From assembly GCA_964620645.1 (NCBI GenBank), contig CAZUHU010000064.1, positions 1 to 18,430 on the forward strand: 18,430 nucleotides of DNA, in the 5' to 3' direction. This document shows positions 1 to 7,182 of this stretch, in pieces; positions within the stretch are counted from its first letter, which is position 1, and each line of letters starts with the position of its first letter. A program made the position numbers and the translations under genes. The stretch is from Bog-950 sp964620645 (lineage in GTDB: Bacteria > Bacteroidota > Bacteroidia > Chitinophagales > LD1). The notes under the pieces were generated by a model. The model saw only the letters and a list, made by a program, of their open reading frames with translations. It did no database searches and was not told where the DNA came from.

Positions 1-216
1 CCCAACCCCGTTAAGGATAAAGTAGAAATACAGATAGCTAAATACCTGCCGGATGAAGACTTGCAAATAAGCGATATACAAGGCCGTATAGTTTACCAAA
101 ACCAACACTACTACTTGGCCGAATACATCACCACACATGACTGGCCATCGGGTGTTTACTTCGTACGCATAAGCAATGGCAAAAAAGAAGTGAAGGGTAA
201 GTTTGTGAAGGAGTAG
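1..216 (+). CDS. C-terminal tail of a T9SS-secreted protein (partial)
   Basis: Reading frame 1 is open from the window edge to a TAG at 214-216, giving 71 residues. It starts with PNP, continues through a beta-rich stretch (LQISDIQGRIVYQ), then has the SGVYFVRIS motif and ends KGKFVKE. This is the pattern of a T9SS type A C-terminal sorting domain, the tail that directs cargo through the outer membrane of Bacteroidota, where it is cleaved or anchored. The catalytic or binding part of the protein lies upstream of the window, so its function cannot be told. It reads toward the repeat-rich gap at 217-700 and converges on the minus-strand hydrolase gene at 701-2605, which carries the same kind of tail. 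Confidence 0.85.
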   Translation, partial: PNPVKDKVEIQIAKYLPDEDLQISDIQGRIVYQNQHYYLAEYITTHDWPSGVYFVRISNGKKEVKGKFVKE

Positions 217-225
217 TTCCTAAAA

Positions 226-250
226 TTCCCCTCCTTGTTGAGGAGGGGAA
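226..250. repeat. Perfect 10-bp inverted repeat
   Basis: TTCCCCTCCT at 226-235 and AGGAGGGGAA at 241-250 are perfect reverse complements around the loop TGTTG. The hairpin begins 9 bases after the stop of the upstream gene, so its transcript could form a 3' end structure, but no T-tract follows. It abuts the next hairpin directly, which suggests both belong to one composite repeat unit. Confidence 0.8.
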
Positions 251-251
251 A

Positions 252-279
252 GCATAAAAATGCGAAGCAGTTTTTATGC
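252..279. repeat. Long AT-rich hairpin with GAA loop
   Basis: GCATAAAAA (252-260) pairs perfectly with TTTTTATGC (271-279). Inside, TGC-GAA-GCA (261-269) extends the stem by three pairs with a single bulged G at 270, giving about 12 bp closed by a GAA loop. It is followed by GGGGTGGT. It is unlike a rho-independent terminator because the A/T tracts are inside the stem. Confidence 0.75.
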
Positions 280-312
280 AGGGGTGGTGTGCATGCTTAA
301 CAAACCACCTCC

Positions 313-331
313 AGGCGAGGCAAGCTCGCCT
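313..331. repeat. 7-bp inverted repeat
   Basis: AGGCGAG (313-319) and CTCGCCT (325-331) are perfect reverse complements around GCAAG. The element follows the first copy of the 13-base direct repeat ACAAACCACCTCC (300-312). Confidence 0.65.
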
Positions 332-333
332 TC

Positions 334-355
334 GTCCTCCTTAAAAAAGGAGGAC
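334..355. repeat. Perfect 9-bp inverted repeat
   Basis: GTCCTCCTT (334-342) and AAGGAGGAC (347-355) are perfect reverse complements around an AAAA loop. The arm sequence resembles the 620-637 hairpin (TCCTCCC/GGGAGGA), so they may be diverged members of one family. Confidence 0.75.
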
Positions 356-455
356 AATTTGAACAACAGCCTAATACAATCCACCCCCTACCCCCGCTAC
401 GCCTTCGGCGGTACAAGCATGCGGGGACAAACAGCCAATACAAACCACCTCCGCC

Positions 456-471
456 TCCCGAGTACTCGGGA
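456..471. repeat. Perfect 16-base palindrome
   Basis: TCCCGAGTACTCGGGA is fully self-complementary with no loop. It follows the second copy of ACAAACCACCTCC (440-452), so the same 13-base leader precedes two different palindromes (313-331 and this one). Confidence 0.75.
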
Positions 472-507
472 TTGATTCAGCATCTCGCTTACCCAATCCA
501 TATTGAG

Positions 508-527
508 ATTCCGGCTTTCGCCGGAAT
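508..527. repeat. ATTCCGGC/GCCGGAAT dispersed repeat
   Basis: ATTCCGGC (508-515) pairs perfectly with GCCGGAAT (520-527) around TTTC, and is followed by GACGAGG. From memory this matches a family of short intergenic palindromes (ATTCCGGCTTTCGCCGGAATGAC type) found in many copies in unrelated bacterial genomes. The copy number in this genome cannot be judged from one window. Confidence 0.75.
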
Positions 528-554
528 GACGAGGTGGAGCAGGGGGGATTGTAA

Positions 555-565
555 CCGCGAAGCGG
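555..565. repeat. Small CCGC-GAA-GCGG hairpin
   Basis: CCGC (555-558) and GCGG (562-565) flank a GAA loop, the same triloop as in the 252-279 hairpin. It lies within the repeat mosaic, next to GGGGGATTGT, which is nearly the reverse complement of ACAATCCACCCCCT at 376-389. Confidence 0.5.
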
Positions 566-617
566 AGCTGTCGGAGGGGGTTAAAATTTGTATTGGTTAT
601 TTTGCATTGGCTGTTCA

Positions 618-650
618 AGTCCTCCCTTTAGGGAGGATTTAGGAGGGCCC
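618..650. repeat. Hairpin-plus-tail repeat, related to a segment inside rnpB
   Basis: TCCTCCC (620-626) pairs with GGGAGGA (631-637) around TTTA, and a third related string TTTAGGAGGG (638-647) follows. The third string could pair with the first arm in place of the second. A shorter version, AAGTCCCC...TTTAGGGGCC, occurs at 8894-8920 inside the RNase P RNA gene. All three repeated blocks there are shortened in parallel, so the fold is kept. Confidence 0.7.
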
Positions 651-700
651 GTACTAAAACCCAGCGAATTACGGAGGGGTATCTAACTACATTCCACTAC

Positions 701-2605
701 TTACTCCTTTACTAACTGCTGCACACTTATCTTATGACCATTGCTGTAAAACTCAATAAGGTAGTTTCCCTTCGCTAAAGTGCTGATATCAAAGCTACCA
801 CTACCGTTAAGTTGATGTGTGCCGCAGTTTTGACCTGTAGCATTGTAAATGGTAAATGAATAGTTGCCGCCATCGAGGGTAACAAGGGTTATGTTATTCT
901 TGGCAGGGTTAGGGTAAACGCTTATTATGTTCTGTTGCGCGTGAATTTCGTTTATAGCATTGTAGTTAACCAGCGGTAAGGTAATGTATGAAGAATTAGT
1001 TGCATTGGTGTAAACGGTATTGGTAGCCGTTACCGGGTTTACCAGGGTATCCATACTGTTGCCGGGGTACATTGGGCCACCGGTATTCATGTTGCGGTTA
1101 AAGCGCGGGTAATTGCTGCCGGTAACATCAAGCCGAATTTTGTGCCCGGCTAAAAAGGTAATGCAGGTGTTTGGCAAATCAATGTCAATGGCATACAACT
1201 GCCCGGGCGTCATAAGGGCTGTATCCGCAGCCGTAGTACCATTGCGGAAACGCATACGCATAACGCCATCGGCTAACAGCATGGAGCGGCCATCGGGGTA
1301 AACATCCGTTAAGCGAACATTAAAATCCGTATCAAACTTATCGGAAGATACACTCAGGTGCACCGTAGCCTGCCCGCGCATTTCTACATCCTGCGTTAAG
1401 GTAGGTGTGGTAAACACCAACACATCGTTGCGGCTTTCTACATCGGGGGCCTGATCGTAAGGGCCCTGTTCTAAATCATTACGCAGGGTTGGCCCGCCAA
1501 TAGTTGGTGATGGATTGTTAGGGTCGTAAGCAACATTAAGGCTGTCAATTCCTGCAGCGGGTTGGTAGTTATCCATGCTGCCATCCTTATGCAAATAGAA
1601 ATTTACACTGGCGGAACCCGCAGGTGGCCAGCTCGGGCAATTGTGCCAGGCATCTTCGCCCATTTGAAAGTACTGCACGGCCGGCGAAGCATCCCAACCG
1701 TTGTTTATGTTGCGCAGGTAATAATCGAAGTGCTGTAGCGCTAATGAATCGTTCCAATGCGATGCAGCAGGATAGCTTAACTGGCCCTGTGGTTGCGTGC
1801 CCACCTGGGCAGTGCCATGCCCGCCATGCACCCAGGGGCCCATCAATAAACGATGCTTGCTGCGCACATTAACGGGGCTTTGCGTTTGTATGGCGGAGAA
1901 GAAGGGTAGCATAAACTCCACCGTATGATCGTACCAACCGCCAATCATCAGGCAGGGCACAAATATGCTATCGGGGTAATCGTTCAGGTTTTCAATGTAA
2001 TTCCAGGTTAAATCCTTAACGGGGTGTTGCATTAGTACCGGGCCAATACCAAACCCCAGTGTGTTAAGCTGCTCAACATATTCGGTGCGTAAAGCGCCGT
2101 TGGGGTAATATTCATCATAATCGTAATACGGTGCAGCCACTAATGGGCAAATGCAGCTTAAGTGCGGAGGATTTTCTTTAGCCGTTTGAAACTGCACCCG
2201 CCCTAATGCCGATGGCCCCCAGGTGCCTATTTTGCCATTGCACCAAGTTTGCTGGTAAATCCACTCTACTGCGCTGGCGCCATCCTTACCCAGCGAAGGT
2301 GCCCCCAGGTAAGCTGCGGAAGCTGAGCCGTAAAATCCGCGCCAATCGGCAATAACAAAAATGTAGTTGCTGCTGTTTAGGTTTAGCCCTACCCCTAACG
2401 GCAGGTTTAACCTGTATAGCAGGCGGTTGTAGGGCGTTTGAACAAGTATAACCGGGCCACTGTTCATGCCCGAAGGAATGTAAACATCGGCGGCCAGTTT
2501 GCGGCCATCGCTCATAGGTATACTATCTACCTGCGGGTTAAGCTGCGCCTGCAATTGAACAGCAAAAAAGAAAGTTAATAGTAGGGTAAAGAGTTTACGG
2601 TACAT
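701..2605 (-). CDS. Secreted CocE/NonD-type alpha/beta hydrolase (S15 family) with T9SS tail
   Basis: A 634-residue protein begins with a signal peptide (about 1-20, LLLTFFFAVQLQA). An alpha/beta-hydrolase domain of the CocE/X-Pro dipeptidyl-peptidase (S15) type follows. Visible landmarks are DWRG (87-90), the nucleophile motif GPSALG with Ser132, GGWYDH with Asp226 and GPWVHG with His260, in the order and spacing of the family's Ser-Asp-His triad. The beta-jelly-roll C-terminal domain typical of CocE spans about 390-500 (DTDFNVRLTDVYPDGR, then FLAGHKIRLDV). A T9SS type A sorting domain closes it (PNP at 565-567, then KGNYLIEF and LVKE). The family hydrolyses acyl esters or N-terminal dipeptides; the substrate here is unknown. 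It is predicted to act at the cell surface or outside the cell. The ATG at 2603-2605 gives a complete signal peptide and lacks a Shine-Dalgarno. Confidence 0.9.
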   Translation of the reverse strand: MYRKLFTLLLTFFFAVQLQAQLNPQVDSIPMSDGRKLAADVYIPSGMNSGPVILVQTPYNRLLYRLNLPLGVGLNLNSSNYIFVIADWRGFYGSASAAYLGAPSLGKDGASAVEWIYQQTWCNGKIGTWGPSALGRVQFQTAKENPPHLSCICPLVAAPYYDYDEYYPNGALRTEYVEQLNTLGFGIGPVLMQHPVKDLTWNYIENLNDYPDSIFVPCLMIGGWYDHTVEFMLPFFSAIQTQSPVNVRSKHRLLMGPWVHGGHGTAQVGTQPQGQLSYPAASHWNDSLALQHFDYYLRNINNGWDASPAVQYFQMGEDAWHNCPSWPPAGSASVNFYLHKDGSMDNYQPAAGIDSLNVAYDPNNPSPTIGGPTLRNDLEQGPYDQAPDVESRNDVLVFTTPTLTQDVEMRGQATVHLSVSSDKFDTDFNVRLTDVYPDGRSMLLADGVMRMRFRNGTTAADTALMTPGQLYAIDIDLPNTCITFLAGHKIRLDVTGSNYPRFNRNMNTGGPMYPGNSMDTLVNPVTATNTVYTNATNSSYITLPLVNYNAINEIHAQQNIISVYPNPAKNNITLVTLDGGNYSFTIYNATGQNCGTHQLNGSGSFDISTLAKGNYLIEFYSNGHKISVQQLVKE

Positions 2606-2619
2606 AGTTGTGGTTATAT

Positions 2620-2638
2620 GCTTTTGATGGCCAAAAGC
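2620..2638. promoter_or_regulatory. Inverted repeat in the hydrolase leader
   Basis: GCTTTTG (2620-2626) and CAAAAGC (2632-2638) are perfect reverse complements around ATGGC, 15 bases upstream of the hydrolase ATG. It could be a leader hairpin or an operator. Nothing else in the sequence decides between these. Confidence 0.35.
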
Positions 2639-2685
2639 GCTTAAGGTTTAAAGATAAGGCAAAAAGAAAATTGTTAATGTTTCAG

Positions 2686-3036
2686 TTACCGGTCCTCTAA
2701 ATGGAAGCGGTGAAAAGCGCGGTGTACCACCGGTGTAAGTATGAAGCCAATCATTGAAATAAAAAGTATGCCGCTGAAGATGGCATATATAGAGGAGAAG
2801 ATTTTGCCCGCATCAGTAGGTATTTCAATAACCGGTCCCATGCCCGATAAAATCATGGCGGCATTGTGAAAGGCGTCAATCCATAATGCCCCTGCTAAAA
2901 AGTGATAACCAAATACGCCAATGGTTAAAAACAAGGATAGCGATACCAACGCCACTATTAAGTTGTTAAGCACACGGGCCCTAAACTTTTGCGGCGAAGC
3001 AAGCGGTTGCTTTTTGTGTTCGTACATATGGCTCAT
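2686..3036 (-). CDS. Small two-helix K+-channel-like membrane protein
   Basis: The 116 residues form two hydrophobic helices (about 23-47 and 80-104) around a re-entrant-looking segment, WIDAFHNAAMILSGMGPVIE (52-71). The C-terminus is basic, HRAFHRFHLEDR. This is the TM1-pore loop-TM2 plan of a minimal potassium channel (Ion_trans_2 type), and GKIFSSIYAIFSGI after the loop resembles the start of the inner helix. The canonical filter TVGYGD is absent and GMGPVI (65-70) sits in its place. I recall similar short uncharacterised proteins with SGMGPV in other bacteria, so this looks like a conserved family rather than a decayed gene. Conduction of K+ is not shown. Its ATG overlaps the stop of the upstream 1343-residue gene by 4 bases (ATGA), so the two are probably translationally coupled. 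Met4 is an alternative start. Confidence 0.75.
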   Translation of the reverse strand: MSHMYEHKKQPLASPQKFRARVLNNLIVALVSLSLFLTIGVFGYHFLAGALWIDAFHNAAMILSGMGPVIEIPTDAGKIFSSIYAIFSGILFISMIGFILTPVVHRAFHRFHLEDR

Positions 3037-6000
3037 TTCAAAATGGTAAGGCGGCCTGTTGTTGAATGTGATGATTGAACTATCTCGTAAATATAATTTC
3101 CGCTTTCTACAGTTGGCAGTGTTAGCGATGTGGAACCTTTAAGCGTAGTGCTTAACAATACCTGCCCCAACAAATCATAAACGGTAAAGGTGTAGCTATC
3201 GTTATTGGCGGATAAAATACGCAATGCCTGTTTTGGGCTAAGCGGGTTAGGAAATACGCGGAAAGGATTTTCGGGGGTAAGTTTTTGAGCAGAAGAATAA
3301 ATGTAATCGTGCCCTATGGCAAACTGGCTCATGCTGTTAAGGTTAGTGTTGCTGCTAAAGGTTACCGAACCGTTTAAGCCCGTAACCAAGCGGTCGGCCG
3401 ATTCTTTCAAGTCCCAGGTAGCGCCTTCACCGTTCTCCGTACGTTGATATAAGGCAAAGTTTCCTGTAGTACCTGCATATTGGTTGCCGATGAAAATATT
3501 GCTGAAAACTAAACTATCAAAAAGCATGATGCCGTTACTTATGCCGTAGTCGTTCATAATGTAATAACTGTGGTCAGGCGTAAGGGCTGTATCGGGCTTA
3601 ACATCCGGCGGAACATTCAAACGTGTAAAGACAACTTCGCCAAGGGGTGAGGTTGATGCGCTGAAGAAATCAGTGCTAATACCTACAGTAGAAAAATTTT
3701 GTACCTGAGCGCCGGCAATGTATGCACGCACTGATACCCCACCACCCACAGGGGCGGTTGAAACAATGCGCTCTGCACTATCGGTATAAACAGCATGCGC
3801 ATTCCCTACACGGTCCAGTATAGTGCCGCTGTCCTCATTAAACTGGTAGTACGCTATTAAGGAAGGGTCAGTAATTGCCGAGCGTGTTAGGTGGCGCAAC
3901 TCGCGTATTTCGTTTTGCGATAAGGCACGGTTGTAAAAAGCCACTTCATCAATTACCCCGTGGAAGGTGCGATCCTGCCAGCCGCGGTCGCGGCCAATAC
4001 GGAAACCCGCTTCATTCATGTCCACCGCATTGTGTGTAGCTATGCGTGTGCTGCCTACACCATTGCTATATATAGTAGCAGAATCGGGTGTTATAACCAT
4101 AGCTACAAAATTCCATTCGCCATCATTTACAAAGGGGCCGTTGCTCCAGGTCCAGGTGCCGCTTTGGCCGTTCCAGTGGTAGCCAAGCCGGTTGTTTTGT
4201 TTAAAGTCTAACCCCGATGCATTACCTGCAGGTGTAAAAGCAATACCGCTGTATTCATTCTGTATGCCATTGGGTTTTATCCAGGCTGTAACCGTAAAAT
4301 GGTTGGTTGTGCCTAAGGCGCTTATCGGTAAAGTTTCGGCATAGCTGTCATCATTAAATAAATTAAGCGCTAAACCCGGAACTGTATCGAGCTTACACTG
4401 CGAGGGGTGTACTGTAATTACATTATTAAGTGTTTTGCTGCTGCTGGCAGTGCCATCGTTAATAGTTAAAGAAACAGAGTACGTGCCGCTGTTACCGAAA
4501 ACCACTTTAGGGTTGCGCACCGTAGTGCTGCTTACATACAAAGGCGTTGGCGTAAAACTCCATTGCCATGTGGCATTGCTTTGGTTTAGTATGCTGTAAT
4601 CTTCAAAATAGAAAGTATCTCTATCGCAAAACGATTCCAGCTTATCTACGGTTGGTTGTGCTATGGGTGCCGAAGCCTGTGCAAAAGGGGCTTCCCAAAT
4701 GCCGTAACCGTAAGTAGCTAAACGCAGTTTGCTCTTTTTATAAAACGGGTGCATAATGTTGGAGGCCGCAAAAGCCGGCAGGCCGCTGTTATAAAGCTGC
4801 CAATCGCTCATACTGTTATCGCGGTAAAACACGCCTTTATCCGTAGCCATATATACCAGCCCATTGGTACCTTGCTGCACTACAAGGTTGCGCGCCTTGT
4901 GTGTAGCCAGGGTAGTGCTTGTAATGTTGTTCCAACTGGTGCCCCCGTTTACACTTTGCCAAACTTTGTTGCCATCATTAGTGGCGCGGCCGGCTGATAT
5001 CCATAAAATATTTTCGTCCTGCGCATCTAAAGCTAAGCCGGTAATTACGCGATTTGAAGGGCCTGTTGGCACGGTTAGGGCTGTCCAGTTAGCGCCGCCG
5101 TCAGTTGTTTTCCAAACGGTGCTGGTAGTATTGGTTAACTGCTGCACGGCATACATCACCAAAGGGTTGCTGCGCGAAATTTCCATGGCATATACTTCAT
5201 CAGCAGGGTCGGTGCCAAATTCATACAGGACATCAAAGCTTGCGCCGCCGTTTTTTGAGAAGTAGATCTTATCTTCCTTACTTACATAAATATAGTTGTA
5301 ACAGTACGGGTGAAACTCCACCTCACCGCTGCGCGTGTCGTAATAACTTTCGTTGGGGTATTCTTCCAAATTGCCTGCACATTGCGCGTCGTCATTAAAA
5401 TCATCAGGCAGTTTAATCGTACATATATCAGAGAAGTAGCATAAGTTATTGCCGGGGTTTACATAGCCTGTTGAGGCTTCAGCGCCGCCTAAACGTAAAT
5501 GGTCGCCTGTGGGGTAGGTATCCTGCTTATAACCGCTGTTGCCGTTGTGGTAACGCCCGCCAACAACAATGTCATCATTCCAACCCTGCCCAAAGCCCCA
5601 GTATTCACTGGCTATAATGCCGTTTTTGCGCGACTCATGCGATTGAAAGAAATCGGAGGAATAAGCTACACCGCCATCATTGCTTAACCATACATCATTG
5701 CCAAGGGCTTTCATATCCTGCTGGTCGGGGTGTACCCAATCAAGGCTGCCGCCATAGCCACCTATCTTTTCGTAGGTGGTTCCTCCATCGGTGCTTTTCC
5801 ATAAACTTAAAAAGCCCACTAACAAATCATCGGCATTAGTATGCGATGCGGCAATAGATAAGTTGTAATAGCCCTGGTCAAAACCTGTAGTATCCTGGTA
5901 CGTAGCAAGGTTTGGGTGATTGCTGGTGTAAGGGCCGCCGTCTTGTCCATAGGCATTTGCCCAATGGTCGCCGCCATCGTTACTGCGGTATATGCCAATA

Positions 6001-7064
6001 AAATCTTTATCGTTCGCCTTTGAGTTCCCAATCAACACACAGTAAATGCGGTTAGGGTCGGCAGGGGTTACTGTCATGCGCGCGCCAATATCGTTTCGGT
6101 TGGCATCGGTGCTGTTATACCAGCCGGTATCTTTCAAGGCAAAGGTGGAACCAAAATCTGTACTGCGGTAAAACTCGCAACGCTTGGCAGTAGGGTTGGT
6201 GCGCAACAGGTACACTACACTATCCACACCGGGTTTAATTTCTAAATCCCAACAGGTATAGTTCAATGTTTTAACCCAGGTGGCGCCTGCATCATCACTG
6301 TAATACAAACCTGCATCGCAGGCAGCCAGCACTACCGAGGTATTGCTTGGGTTAATTGAAATATCATTTACGCCCAAACTGCTGGCAGAATAAACCGTTG
6401 CCCATGTTTGACCGCCATCAGTGGTTTTATAAATGTGCTGTCCATCCCCTGCATATACAATGCTGGAATTTGTAGGATGTATTTTAATCGCATCAACCGT
6501 TTGAAATGTATACCCTAAAGAAACAGGCACCCAGTTCAAACCCTTGTCGGTTGTTTTGTAAATGCCACCCGCTTCGCTACCGCAATACAGAATATTGCCA
6601 TTGGCTTTAAACACATCCAAACAATACACATTGGCCTGCCAACTTACGTAAGGATCGCCGGTGCTGCTGCCTTTAGTGTCGTAAGGGCCAATGGAGCTCC
6701 ACACATTACTGCCGCGCGAAGCATCAGTATGCGCAGCTACATAATTTTGCCAGGCGGCATCTTCCGCCATTGTAGTGCTTACAGCAGGTATAACAATGCT
6801 GCCATCGGGCTGCACAAAGGGCTCCACCTGCTTGCGCCAAAACTGGTAGTTAACGGTATGCACGGTAATTTCATCTTCATGTTGCTCATGGTATTCGCGA
6901 AAAGCCTCATCCACCGCATATACATTGGGGTTGGGGGCATACATCATCTTTGCCCAAACAGGAGTTGAGGCATCAATTAAAGGCTGCGATTTAAAAAAAC
7001 GGTTGTGTTGTGCTTTTGAAAACAGAGAGAGCAACACAAGAATAAACAGGGAGAAATTCCTCAT
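3033..7064 (-). CDS. Large secreted BNR-propeller, PKD and LamG protein with T9SS tail
   Basis: A 1343-residue protein with a signal peptide (1-18, ending SKAQ). About ten Asp-box (BNR) repeats lie between about 165 and 715, for example TTDKGLNW, TTDGGQTW, SNDGGDHW, STDGGTTY, TTDGGANW and SVNGGTSW. They indicate sortilin/Vps10-like or sialidase-like beta-propellers. A PKD-type domain follows at about 801-888, then a LamG/concanavalin-like domain at about 893-1060 (FTVTAWIKPNG, then GVIDEVAFYNRALSQNEI). A region at 1100-1260 is unassigned. The T9SS type A sorting domain starts at PNP 1272-1274 and ends GRLTILK. No sialidase RIP/FRIP arginine motif is evident, so binding or adhesion, perhaps of polysaccharide or cell-surface polymers, is likelier than sialidase activity. 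The ATG at 7062-7064 gives a clean signal peptide. The stop overlaps the start of the small channel-like gene. Confidence 0.9.
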   Translation of the reverse strand: MRNFSLFILVLLSLFSKAQHNRFFKSQPLIDASTPVWAKMMYAPNPNVYAVDEAFREYHEQHEDEITVHTVNYQFWRKQVEPFVQPDGSIVIPAVSTTMAEDAAWQNYVAAHTDASRGSNVWSSIGPYDTKGSSTGDPYVSWQANVYCLDVFKANGNILYCGSEAGGIYKTTDKGLNWVPVSLGYTFQTVDAIKIHPTNSSIVYAGDGQHIYKTTDGGQTWATVYSASSLGVNDISINPSNTSVVLAACDAGLYYSDDAGATWVKTLNYTCWDLEIKPGVDSVVYLLRTNPTAKRCEFYRSTDFGSTFALKDTGWYNSTDANRNDIGARMTVTPADPNRIYCVLIGNSKANDKDFIGIYRSNDGGDHWANAYGQDGGPYTSNHPNLATYQDTTGFDQGYYNLSIAASHTNADDLLVGFLSLWKSTDGGTTYEKIGGYGGSLDWVHPDQQDMKALGNDVWLSNDGGVAYSSDFFQSHESRKNGIIASEYWGFGQGWNDDIVVGGRYHNGNSGYKQDTYPTGDHLRLGGAEASTGYVNPGNNLCYFSDICTIKLPDDFNDDAQCAGNLEEYPNESYYDTRSGEVEFHPYCYNYIYVSKEDKIYFSKNGGASFDVLYEFGTDPADEVYAMEISRSNPLVMYAVQQLTNTTSTVWKTTDGGANWTALTVPTGPSNRVITGLALDAQDENILWISAGRATNDGNKVWQSVNGGTSWNNITSTTLATHKARNLVVQQGTNGLVYMATDKGVFYRDNSMSDWQLYNSGLPAFAASNIMHPFYKKSKLRLATYGYGIWEAPFAQASAPIAQPTVDKLESFCDRDTFYFEDYSILNQSNATWQWSFTPTPLYVSSTTVRNPKVVFGNSGTYSVSLTINDGTASSSKTLNNVITVHPSQCKLDTVPGLALNLFNDDSYAETLPISALGTTNHFTVTAWIKPNGIQNEYSGIAFTPAGNASGLDFKQNNRLGYHWNGQSGTWTWSNGPFVNDGEWNFVAMVITPDSATIYSNGVGSTRIATHNAVDMNEAGFRIGRDRGWQDRTFHGVIDEVAFYNRALSQNEIRELRHLTRSAITDPSLIAYYQFNEDSGTILDRVGNAHAVYTDSAERIVSTAPVGGGVSVRAYIAGAQVQNFSTVGISTDFFSASTSPLGEVVFTRLNVPPDVKPDTALTPDHSYYIMNDYGISNGIMLFDSLVFSNIFIGNQYAGTTGNFALYQRTENGEGATWDLKESADRLVTGLNGSVTFSSNTNLNSMSQFAIGHDYIYSSAQKLTPENPFRVFPNPLSPKQALRILSANNDSYTFTVYDLLGQVLLSTTLKGSTSLTLPTVESGNYIYEIVQSSHSTTGRLTILK

Positions 7065-7082
7065 CCTTCACATTTGTGTAAA

Positions 7083-7090
7083 CGAAGATA
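7083..7090 (-). promoter_or_regulatory. Possible -7 element of the BNR gene
   Basis: On the minus strand the octamer TATCTTCG matches the Bacteroidota -7 consensus TAnnTTTG at all fixed positions but one. It lies 18 bases upstream of the ATG. The -33 TTTG is not clear (only a TTTC at shorter spacing), so this is a tentative call. The same C substitution occurs in the rnpB promoter. Confidence 0.3.
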
Positions 7091-7182
7091 ATAGAAAGAG
7101 TGGTTGAAAACGTTCTGCGTTAACCCCGATAAGTCCGGGCCTACTCGTCCTCTTGTGGAAAGGGCAGTTTATTGACAAGCCC

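Larger units (their letters stand above)
217..700. repeat. Gene-free stretch packed with palindromic repeats
   Basis: No credible gene lies in these 484 bases between two convergent T9SS cargo genes. At least eight short inverted repeats follow one another, most with perfect stems of 7-10 bp, and are joined by G- or C-rich strings such as GGGGTGGT and CAAACCACCTCC. Two short ORFs on opposite strands cover the stretch, but they translate the repeats and resemble nothing. The pattern is that of a mosaic of dispersed intergenic repeat units (REP/BIME-like or MITE-like), here filling a 3'-3' intergenic space. The main hairpins are listed separately. Confidence 0.75.

Noticed and set aside
260..618. 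Two overlapping ORFs on opposite strands (260-475 plus, 397-618 minus) as small genes
   Set aside because: They translate the palindromic repeats, have no recognisable protein pattern and lie wholly within the repeat mosaic.
217..700. CRISPR array
   Set aside because: The palindromes differ from each other and there are no regular identical repeats with equal-length spacers.
3033..7064. Annotation as an active sialidase
   Set aside because: Asp-boxes occur in many propellers, and no RIP/FRIP arginine triad is evident.
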